From Eutypella sp. D-1 (Eukaryota > Ascomycota > Sordariomycetes > Xylariales > Diatrypaceae): a stretch of DNA of 64,000 nucleotides. The stretch lies in the NCBI GenBank assembly GCA_023313575.1, contig JAJTTP010000033.1, positions 124,001-188,000 on the forward strand, given 5' to 3'. Of the stretch, positions 56,048-64,000 are shown in pieces (within the stretch, counting starts at the first letter, position 1; each line of letters begins with the position of its first letter). Below the pieces are notes generated by a model that saw only the letters and a program-made list of their open reading frames with translations, did not search any database and was not told the DNA's origin. A program made the translations under genes and the position numbers.

Positions 56048-56502
56048 TGCTGCAGTAGTTCACAATCTGTTCAAAGGGAAAATTACTGACTATAACGTGG
56101 CGACTTGTAGCCAATCTATAGCAAACACCAGAAGCGAAAGGTGGCGATGACGGAGCGTCAGCACTGGCCAAGAAGATGCCATCAATCTATTCCAGAAGCT
56201 TCGGCGTCTCTCGTGTCACATGGTTGTAGCGCGAGGCGACCTCGGTGAATTATCAAGTATAGGGTGCGCCACATATACCTCCGTAACCAATATTGAACCT
56301 TGTCGTCATGTAGGATAGGGCATAAGCTGAGTGCGACTCTAGTTCGGCGTGCTTACAGTGGCGCATAGCCTTCCCCAGCCTCGCTGAGGTCTCTAGGACT
56401 TTTCAGCTTATGGGTCAGGAGCCTGATATTCCCAAATTATTTGCAAAGCGCATTGACGATATCGCTACCGGCGTCCCTTCTTGATTGACAGGGACGAATA
56501 AC
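56048..56502. promoter_or_regulatory. Divergent promoter of two unrecognised genes
   Basis: 455 bp. A short open frame at 56410-56484 (MGQEPDIPKLFAKRIDD) lies just upstream of the right-hand gene and could be a first exon, but no good splice donor joins it. Confidence 0.4.
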
Positions 56503-58831
56503 ATGATGCCCAACCACCAGACCCGAGCCGGGCGGCCTAGGCCGATCGAATTCTCACCCAATATCGAACAGCGGATGAATGTCGACTTTGAAGACAGTAG
56601 AGTCCCAAGCCTTCTCAACGAGGCTGCTATGAACACTTGGGATCCATTCGGGAATACCGACACCACAATACATCTTACTTTAGATGTCGAAGACGATCTA
56701 GATTTAGCCCTCGAGAACCTGTCTCGCTTGTCTCGCCTTGGTGACTTTACGAGCGCAAGAGCCCTCTTTCACGAAACCCTAGAGAATCACCTTGATAAGC
56801 CTCAAGTCCTGATTCGGTGGACCGAGACGTTGCTGCGGCAGGGTGATTACAATTCCTTGCTCAGCATCGACTCGAGCCCTATTGAGAATTTGGGAGCTTA
56901 CGGTGCCAATACTGAAGCCGCAAAACTGCCCAAGTTATACTGGAGACTCATGCGGTTGGAAGCCCGTTACCAGAGTCTGAAGATCAATGCGGCGAGCGAG
57001 GAGTGGAATGTCCTTGACGATGTCATAGACTACCCCTTCGCAGATACAATGCTGGGGTCCGCAGAGGTTCGTTTTCCCTCCCTGCGCTCCACCTAGATGC
57101 CCTGTCACTAATCTGAATCACCAGATCAACATATTGGTCTTGTTCAGCCGAGTAGCTAGGTACCAAACGGGGTCCATATTGCTATTCGCTAAAATGGAAA
57201 CTCGTTTGACGGCGGCCTGGTTCCGTCATATGTACAGCGAGCTACTCAGGGAAGGTCGGGTCTGGGATATGCACGATTTATTTATCATTTCGTTCAACAT
57301 TAATGAGAAAGCAGCTAGTTACAGGACCAACCTAGCACTCAGCTTAGACGAGCCATCACATTTCAGTCTTCGACATGTCCTGGAGAGACTGATACAAGAC
57401 TGGCAGGTGCCAAGATATGACGAATCCACGGCTCTGGCGCTTTTGGACATCGTTTCCACATGCCTAATGGGCATGGTACTAAATAACAGGAATGCGCACA
57501 CGGAGCCCGCTACGCAAATTGATTCAATTTTCGAGCTATCCATCGATCTGTCACACTCAGTGATGAGGAATGATCCGGATAATATGAAAAGCAGGCCTTT
57601 CACGAAATGGCTTTCATGTAAAGCTATATGGGAGGAATTCAAGAGGTCTGACTGCTCTAAGCAAGTTCAGACCAATTTAGCATTCGCTAGAGGTTTGGGC
57701 TACTACGCCAGCCCTGACAGCCTCCCGATGTACGTCCCAGCAGCAGATGAAAACCCCGGTTGGATAATGAATAATGCACCGGACCAATTCAAGGACATCG
57801 TGGAACTAGTGGCAAACGTTGCAAGAAGCCAGGAGGATCACATGATGGAAACTCTATACCTCACGCAATTAATCCATTTTACCTCGAACCCCGTTGCGGA
57901 GGTTTCGCGCCTTCTCCACCTCCAGAAAGACATCTCTAGAAGTATCATCGCATACCATCGAAGTCTTGCAGCGTGTTATCTATTCTGTAACTCACAAGAT
58001 ACAGCCCAGAATCTTCAGGTTGAGCTTGATATACAGCTCAACAAGCACCTTGTTCACGACGCCGAAACATTATGGTTACTTAGCAGGCTTCGCTACTCAT
58101 TGGGAGGGTATGGAGAGTCGGTCGCATTCTGGACTGCAGATTCCATATATCGATTCCTTCCCAATCACCTGCAGTATGATTTGGAACGAAAGATTCCACA
58201 TATTCGCAACCGAACAGCTAGGAAGCCCCGAGCAAGCACTCCTCCGCCTTTCAACCTATACGAATGTCGAGGACGTAAAAGCATAATACCGCTCGTGACA
58301 GGAGGCCCGCCAATGGATAATCGATCAAGGGGCATTCCACTGTCCCATGAAAACGACGAGGAAGTGACTAGAGAGAGGGACTTTCAAAGCATAGACCCTC
58401 AGTCGGAAGCAACTGAACTTCGGGACAGGGCACAACTCTTCCTACCCCAGAATGACCCAGATCATGATGAGCAACAGATCTACCCAGCTATCATCGGACG
58501 AAAAGACAGCAATAGAGCAAATGCAAAACGGACCAAAAGGTTTATCAATCGAATTCCTGTCCACCCATTTTCCTCTCATGTAAGGCGCCACTCCCATGCG
58601 AGGGGCCGATCCCGGTCTAGCCGCCCAACTCGACCAAGGATTCAACTTTCGCCCTCATCGGATAAGGAAGCTGACTGGGAGTCCGAGCCGGAGGAAGATG
58701 ATAACCATGATAGACCACCGAATTATAGTCAACACTCCATCGCCACTGCAGAAGGCACCAGCACCTCTTATGAGAGTGCGCTTGTGAAATGGAAACCACC
58801 GGCATCAAATGAAGAGCAGAATCCATCCTAG
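56503..58831 (+). CDS. Hypothetical protein with N-terminal helical-repeat-like region (about 756 aa)
   Basis: Exons 56503-57066 and 57125-58831; the intron is GT-AG with a CACTAAT branch site. No known domain is named. Residues about 60-180 (LENLSRLSRLGDFTSARALFHETLENHLDKPQVLIRW, in part) have the helix-turn-helix spacing of TPR-like repeats. The middle is helical and Leu-rich. The last 180 residues are disordered, with Arg/Ser (HARGRSRSSRPTRPR) and acidic (EADWESEPEEDD) runs. The first ATG of the frame is at 56503; the frame extends to 56485 only through a TTG. Function unknown; a protein-interaction role is suggested by the repeats only. Confidence 0.75.
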
Positions 58832-60483
58832 TGCGATGTGTGGAGTACGAGGGCCATTCTAACACCGGGAATAGACCCTTGGGATATATTAAATGGTATT
58901 GGAAATCACCGTTTTCAAGGACACCAGTCAAGATATAGACTTTCAACAAGTGATCTGGTTGGTAGAGATTACCGGGACGATAGTCGACTTCTTCGCAATC
59001 CGCCTTTGATGGGGAACCCTCTACAAATAGTATATAAAGGGCATGGGCCACTGCGAGGAAGTCCGTGCAGAGGAAGAGGGTATCCAAGCCCTGAGTGGGG
59101 ACCGTCACAGGCCGAGGCCTTTATTTCTATATGGCAGTCAATCCAGGAACGAGTTATCAAGAATCCACGGCCAGGAGTCCAATACCATTTGGCGATGGAC
59201 ACTTCAGGAACGCCTTGTCTGACGCAGAGACGAGATACAACACTGGGGAGCGGGAGACCTTGGGAGTGGTGCGAGCGTTGGCAGAATGTCGATGGTTGCT
59301 GATTCCTTGGCCGCATCCCGTGATACTTTATTGCGACCATGCTAATCCTCAAGACGTTCAGCAACGACAATACAAACAATGGACGTATCGCAACCTGGCT
59401 GGAACGCCTGGCAATCAGGGTCAATACGCACCAAGCACCCGGTCGCCTCGCGCTTTGGCCGCATCGATGCCCGGATCTCTGCTATAAACTTGGGCGGGAT
59501 GTACAGGGCCTGCTTGTTGCGGCGCTCTTGCTCGGCTGCAGCTGTAGTCACAGCTGTCACAGTGGTCGTTATGACCGTGGTCCAGCAACAGCATCAGTAG
59601 GAATAATCACAGACTGCTGCGTTCCCTGGCAACTCCCTTGAAAAACGGATTGGGAGACGCCGAGAAGAAACTCACGCAGTATACAACAAAGCTTCATGTC
59701 TTGGTATGGTCTTGGGCAGGAGAGAGAGGGTGCTCGAGTCTCAGACGCGACTCGAGGCTAAGGTTGAGGACTATCGAAAGCAGCTGCTGCAGGCGGAGAT
59801 TAAGCAAAAACATCAGATTTTGCGGGAGCTCGATAACAGGCGCAAAGTGTTCACCAACCAAGAAGAATGTAATCTTAGAGTTGCCGAGGCCGACAAGCAC
59901 CAGCAGCCCAAGCCCCAGCCTTGGCCGCAACTGGAGCAACAGCAAATGGTGCCAGTGGTGAAGCAGGAGGGGTAGCGGCAGCAAGAAGTCTGAACCTACA
60001 AGTGTCTTCTTTTGCTGTCGTGTGCTGCGACGCCTTCGTTACGGGTATCGTGATGTTGGCGTTGTAGATGTCTTATGGCATGCTGTGCTTGTCCTCCCTC
60101 ATCTTAGGTATTTTTTATCCTTGAGCTTGTAATGCAATTTGGTGGGAATTCTGATACTACTAATTGTTACTTGTGGCACGCTTACTTGTAATCATATCTT
60201 TTACACCCCACCAGCGGACTATTTCCCCCTTAACGAGCTGGGGACATGCTTCTGTATGTGTCACCTACTATATATAGCACGCGCATATAGCGTTGCGTCG
60301 TTATCACATATGGCGTGAAAATAGGGCAGTCACGTGTGAGTAGATAACGTGATCTCAGCTGATGGGGCTATGATTACTACGGCCGCTGGTAGCGAGTAGC
60401 CGCCGAATAAAACCATGGAGATTTATGCACGGTAGCTATGTGATCAATTACATAATTCCACTTCAAGACGGATTTCATCCTAT
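58832..60483. other. Intergenic region holding a decayed retroelement and a short coiled-coil frame
   Basis: 1.65 kb. A retroelement fragment (59085-59460) is listed separately. An 89-codon frame at 59706-59975 (starts at an alternative codon; Gln/Glu/Lys-rich coiled coil, e.g. EDYRKQLLQAEIKQKHQILR) may be part of the same relic or chance. 60000-60483 contains the promoter of the HET gene. Confidence 0.5.
59085..59460 (+). mobile_element. Decayed Ty3/Gypsy-like retrotransposon fragment (RT C-terminus / RNase H)
   Basis: Three pieces in three frames align in order with a Gypsy RT-RNase H region. First, about 59092-59212: EWGPSQAEAFISIWQSI and NPRPGVQYHLAMDTSGT. Second, about 59206-59340: LSDAETRYNTGERETLGVV and RALAECRWLLIPWPHPVIL ending YCDH. 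Third, 59342-59415: ILKTFSNDNTNNGRIATWLERL. The expected stretch between DTSGT and LSDAETRY is missing, and a frameshift separates the second and third pieces. No LTRs, integrase or protease were seen nearby, so this is an inactive remnant. Confidence 0.7.
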
Positions 60484-62814
60484 ATGACACCCAACATGTC
60501 TTGTGCCGCTGCGACAGGCGACTCCCGCGATCTACTTGAGGATGAAATGACACATGAGGCCGCTCTGACCTCCCCGCATGCGACCGGGGCTCCATTCACG
60601 GTCTCCGACTCCACGGAACGTGCGTTAAACATCGCACTTGAGCTATTAATCGACCAAGATGAGGAACCTGTCGAGTGGTATATGCGCTGTCTTCATCGCC
60701 TCTTTATCCTCCTGGACTTGGCGGGACACTATTCCTCAAACAGGGATTATGACTTCCTAGAGAGTCTCTCCCCCGGACAAGAACATGCAACAGCACTGCT
60801 CGAAGAGTGGTGGACTAAAACGGATGTGCTTACTTCCAAAGTCAAGAAATGTGTGTTTGGGTTGGTCCTAGCATCTCAGGCGCCTGAAACCTATCGCGTA
60901 GAATTCGAAAGGCTCGAGGCTCTGACGCCTCGTGTGGATATCCCCTTACTGCATGAAGCACACCAAGAGCTACAAAGCTGTTGGCATGATAGGCCCTATA
61001 TATCAGGCCTAAGGGATTCCTGGAGGGCCTTTATTGACTGCTCAACTTACCATCGGCGCATGTTTGCTCTTTTCTATGGGGAGCTATCCCCTGAGGATGA
61101 CGTCGACAGCTCAACGTGGGATTTTATGAGGACAGATGGCCGACGTGACGCAGGCGGCGAAGCAGCTATCGAGAGAATTGGTCGCGCATGGCTCAGACAG
61201 TTTTCTGAAAGCCCAAACCGCGAAACCGGTTCTGCCGTTGGCTTCCATTGGGACAAGAAAAGGTTGCAGATCCGGGATTGCCATATTGGGATCCCAGTAA
61301 ATCTGATTCCATGCCCTTGGCTACATAAGAAAGACGGCAAAGACCAACACCAATCTCCCTTGCCCTATTACCTTTGGGATATCAAAGCAAGACGTACCGT
61401 GGAGACAGCCGAGCTAGACGCTTCGGCTGTGAGATATGACATAGTAAGTCACACGTGGGGTCGGTGGAGGAAGCCTGGCGCAGGGGCTCGTGTGTCTGGG
61501 GTTCCCTGGCTGGTTCCAGAGAATACAGTGTTTGATGTCAACGCCCTTGGTACTTTGCTGGAGCAGGCTGGCTTCCACGAGGAATATGTCTGGCTAGACC
61601 TTCTCTGCATCCCGCAGGAAAGGTCAGATACTGAGCAGGTCCGTATTTGCCAAGTCGAGCTCGCGAGACAGGCCCAGATCTTTTATCGCGCTCAGACCGC
61701 CGTCGCATGGCTTCATGATGTCTCAGACTGGCGAGGTGCTGAAGCCGCAATCGCGTGGCTCGGCTTGGACTACCTGAGGACGAATACACCATCGGACATG
61801 GTAGAGAGAAGGGATATGATGGGGTCCATCATGAATGAATTGGAAGCAATATCGACAGACCATCACAGCTTTCCCGTGCGGGGAGGGTCAACTAGCTGGT
61901 TGTCATCACTGTGGACATTGCAGGAGTCGATGATCCGTCAGGACATGTTTCTAGCGAGCCGTTCATGGGAGCCTCTCCTGGCCGGGAACAATCTTCTTAT
62001 CACCCTAGACTACCTGTCTGCACTGGTCAGACTATCTCAGATCTCTCCAAACTGTCCAGTCGGAGTCAAGGAGTTCTGGGCCTTGTTGATGACGGAGAGA
62101 CTGGAGAGTCTATATCAGCCGAACAGACTCACACCGCTGATTCTGGGACAGAGACGAGCCTGCACGCATTCGAGAGCTGTAGCGATAATGGCCGTCACAG
62201 GGGCGACCGACTGGTTTCTCGGGAAAACCGTAGAGCAGTTTCGACAGGACGAAGAGGTTCCCGATGTATACCCGATAGAGTTCCTCAAAGAGGTGTGTGA
62301 AAAGTCTGGCGCCGCCTTCTTCATGTCGTATCTTCACCCTTCCACCGCAGACGACGATCGGAACGCCCGGGGGAGCATGCTTCCATTCGCAGCAGATTTA
62401 CATGATAGCCACAACTTGAAGATTGCAAGCCAGCTAGATTGCGTAGTCGAAGACCATGAGACTGTCAGGGAATGGGTGATCCAGGAGGATTTTAGCGTGT
62501 TGCTGCCAAGAGTTTGCATAGTGGCATCCAAAATGGAGGTCCTGGAAACAGCACGAGTGCGCGTGGTCGTTAACGAAGTCCAAATAACTCTGCAAGAGTA
62601 CGTTGCCCTTTTCGCCGGCGAGACCTACGCGGTGTGTACCCAGGTCCCAAAGGCATTTCTTTCAGGTATACGCGGCATCATACTCAGCCGCCCAGATGGG
62701 CAGCATATGTTTAGAAAGCTCGCCGCGTTTGCCTCGACCCGGGTTGTGGGAGAGCATAAATATTGGGAGTCTAAACTCCCAGAAGCGAGATGGGTCAATT
62801 GGCTCGTTTCTTAG
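60484..62814 (+). CDS. HET-domain (heterokaryon incompatibility-like) protein (776 aa)
   Basis: Single-exon gene. The HET domain begins at about residue 318 with YDIVSHTWG and continues through EYVWLDLLCIPQE (about 369-381) and ICQVELARQAQIFYRAQTAVAWLHDV, then SSLWTLQESMIRQDMFLASRSWEPL, the usual block order of the family. Residues 1-300 are a helical region without a named domain. No STAND/NLR partner domain, WD repeats or TIR domain follows. HET proteins trigger regulated cell death on fusion of unlike fungal individuals or in related defence; whether this one does is unknown. It sits next to retroelement debris and short repeats, typical of fast-evolving regions. The start could also be the ATG at 60496. 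Confidence 0.88.
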   Translation: MTPNMSCAAATGDSRDLLEDEMTHEAALTSPHATGAPFTVSDSTERALNIALELLIDQDEEPVEWYMRCLHRLFILLDLAGHYSSNRDYDFLESLSPGQEHATALLEEWWTKTDVLTSKVKKCVFGLVLASQAPETYRVEFERLEALTPRVDIPLLHEAHQELQSCWHDRPYISGLRDSWRAFIDCSTYHRRMFALFYGELSPEDDVDSSTWDFMRTDGRRDAGGEAAIERIGRAWLRQFSESPNRETGSAVGFHWDKKRLQIRDCHIGIPVNLIPCPWLHKKDGKDQHQSPLPYYLWDIKARRTVETAELDASAVRYDIVSHTWGRWRKPGAGARVSGVPWLVPENTVFDVNALGTLLEQAGFHEEYVWLDLLCIPQERSDTEQVRICQVELARQAQIFYRAQTAVAWLHDVSDWRGAEAAIAWLGLDYLRTNTPSDMVERRDMMGSIMNELEAISTDHHSFPVRGGSTSWLSSLWTLQESMIRQDMFLASRSWEPLLAGNNLLITLDYLSALVRLSQISPNCPVGVKEFWALLMTERLESLYQPNRLTPLILGQRRACTHSRAVAIMAVTGATDWFLGKTVEQFRQDEEVPDVYPIEFLKEVCEKSGAAFFMSYLHPSTADDDRNARGSMLPFAADLHDSHNLKIASQLDCVVEDHETVREWVIQEDFSVLLPRVCIVASKMEVLETARVRVVVNEVQITLQEYVALFAGETYAVCTQVPKAFLSGIRGIILSRPDGQHMFRKLAAFASTRVVGEHKYWESKLPEARWVNWLVS

Positions 62815-63937
62815 GTCTGTCGAAGTATTCCATTAAAGTACTCCTTACATCATATGAGCCCTACGGCATATGTAAAGCCGTTTCGGCTCTTCTTTGTTTT
62901 TTCCTGCCTACGTTATCAATTAATACCGCAGAGCATCATGTTGCGTTGTGGGTAGAGTCAAATCGATCACAGCATGTTCCCTAAAGTTCGATGCCTAAGC
63001 GATAGGACATAGCAATATGCTGCGTCTGGCGTTATCATAGTGGCACCATGACTTCTTCCTCGCCATCCAACGCTATGAGTGCGTTCTACTTGCGAACACA
63101 TTCCGCTTATCGCCATAAAGTCAGTCGCCTCTAGCCAAGCTCAATCGCAGGCGCTGCAGCTCTAGCATGAACCCAGTTTCCAACAATTACGTTCCTGTTT
63201 TCCAGCAGGCGAACTATTGTAGCCAGGCAGAGTAGCCCCACACGTTAGGGGTATCACAGGGGGGGAAGGAACGCCCAATTGCTAACCACTAGCATGGAGC
63301 GCGCTGCAATGGAGGCAGGGGAGGTAGCATCCTTTAGCGCTACCGCATACACATACAGCAACTCCCGCAAATAATTAGGCTTCCTGTGAACCTGACCTGG
63401 GAATCTTTCACTTCGCCTCTTCACATTGCAAGTGTGATAGGCTTAGTAGTGAACCCAAAGATCATAGTCTGATTGAAAATGCGTTATCAGAAACTCATCG
63501 CTATGCTATATAACTGCATGCAAGGAGATACACAGCGTCCATTCACGAGTATAACGGCATGCACAGAGATACAACCCCCCCCCCCCCCCCCCGGCGCCCC
63601 TGCCCATGTCGACACTATCAAACGGATTGTGAGCCCAGATATAGGCATTTCGGTTACAGCCTACGTTCATGAGTATAACTGTATGCAATGAGGTATACAG
63701 CCGGCATTCATGAGACGTGCATCGTCTCTCGGGTTATTGACGCGGCTACTGACTTCTGTATGCCTCATTCCTATATATATAAACTTCCAATTTATAAAAA
63801 GGTAAGTATCCTCCTTAAAGTCGGTAAAGTAAACCCATACTTCTTTTATCAAGACCCAAAATCTATTCCACAACATTTAGCTCCATTACCATACTTACAC
63901 CATCTCTCAGACACCTACCTTTAAACCATATTCAACA
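62815..63937. other. Intergenic region with short repeats
   Basis: 1.1 kb without a supported gene. It contains a degenerate direct repeat (63508-63714) and a C18 run. The end has CT-rich and CAACA sequence just before the ATG at 63938, the expected leader of the next gene. Confidence 0.5.
63508..63714. repeat. Degenerate direct repeat, three copies
   Basis: Three copies of a unit like GAGTATAACTGCATGCAAGG followed by AGATACA lie at about 63508-63549, 63547-63573 and 63668-63714, with an 18-base C run (63575-63592) between the second and third copies. Flanking CATTCA(C/T)GAG is also shared. Origin unknown. Confidence 0.65.
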
Positions 63938-64000
63938 ATGGCAGCTTCTTCGCAATCCCTCAGCACTGTCGACCACGCCAAGCCAAAGACGTATCCCAAA
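63938..64000 (+). CDS. Start of a gene running off the window (partial)
   Basis: ATG at 63938 in a good context (TTCAACAATGGC) opens a frame of 21 codons to the window edge, reading MAASSQSLSTVDHAKPKTYP and one more residue. It is too short to name. The upstream CT-rich leader supports a real start. Confidence 0.5.
   Translation, partial: MAASSQSLSTVDHAKPKTYPK

Overview
The window is nuclear DNA of a filamentous ascomycete, most likely Pezizomycotina and probably Sordariomycetes-like; the genus cannot be told from the sequence alone. Evidence: single-gene transcription units on both strands, short GT-AG introns (about 50-110 bp) with CTAAC/CTGAC-type branch sites, a GH72 glucanosyltransferase with an X8 domain and GPI signal, a HET-domain protein, fungal Utr1/Pos5-type NAD kinases and many dispersed TACCTA/TAGGTA intergenic motifs. 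No tRNA, rRNA or CRISPR was recognised.

Layout. 1-34.7 kb is mostly conserved core genome: a secreted acidic protein (1-2.2 kb), Utr1-type NAD kinase (2.6-4.4), cyanase (5.8-6.4), secreted GH43 (8.9-10.0), Ubc1-type E2 (10.9-11.9), Elp3 (14.0-15.7), an alpha/beta hydrolase (16.9-17.9), secreted cupin (20.0-20.8), GH72 (23.0-24.7), lipid-droplet hydrolase (25.4-26.5), PlsC-type acyltransferase (28.4-30.0), Pos5-type mitochondrial NAD kinase (31.0-32.4) and a Gfo/Idh/MocA oxidoreductase (33.5-34.7). A 999-residue E2-like protein with a BIRC6/UBE2O-like UBC domain follows (35.0-38.2).

The most interesting part is 41.0-53.1 kb. It holds, in order, an A-T-R NRPS-like carboxylate reductase (-), an aldo-keto reductase (+), a small hydrophilic protein (-), a COMT-type O-methyltransferase (-), a sugar-phosphate cyclase of the desmethyl-4-deoxygadusol synthase (DDGS) type (+) and an ATP-grasp ligase with an N-terminal membrane segment (+). 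DDGS, O-methyltransferase and ATP-grasp ligase are the three core activities of mycosporine (sunscreen) biosynthesis: sedoheptulose 7-phosphate to 4-deoxygadusol to an amino-acid conjugate. In cyanobacteria the fourth gene is an NRPS-like enzyme. Here the NRPS-like enzyme ends in a reductase domain and faces an aldo-keto reductase across a shared promoter. This pair could turn a carboxyl group into an aldehyde and then an alcohol, which would account for the amino-alcohol mycosporines (serinol, glutaminol) known from fungi. The four pathway genes other than the ligase form two divergent pairs, each with a GACGTC core in its shared promoter.

53.5-64 kb is accessory in character: an ADP-ribose-pyrophosphatase-like Nudix enzyme, two divergent unrecognised proteins, a decayed Ty3/Gypsy-like retroelement fragment, a HET-domain protein, a short repeat block and the first codons of a gene that leaves the window at 64,000. 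Exon boundaries were worked out by hand from reading frames and splice consensus, so they are predictions.
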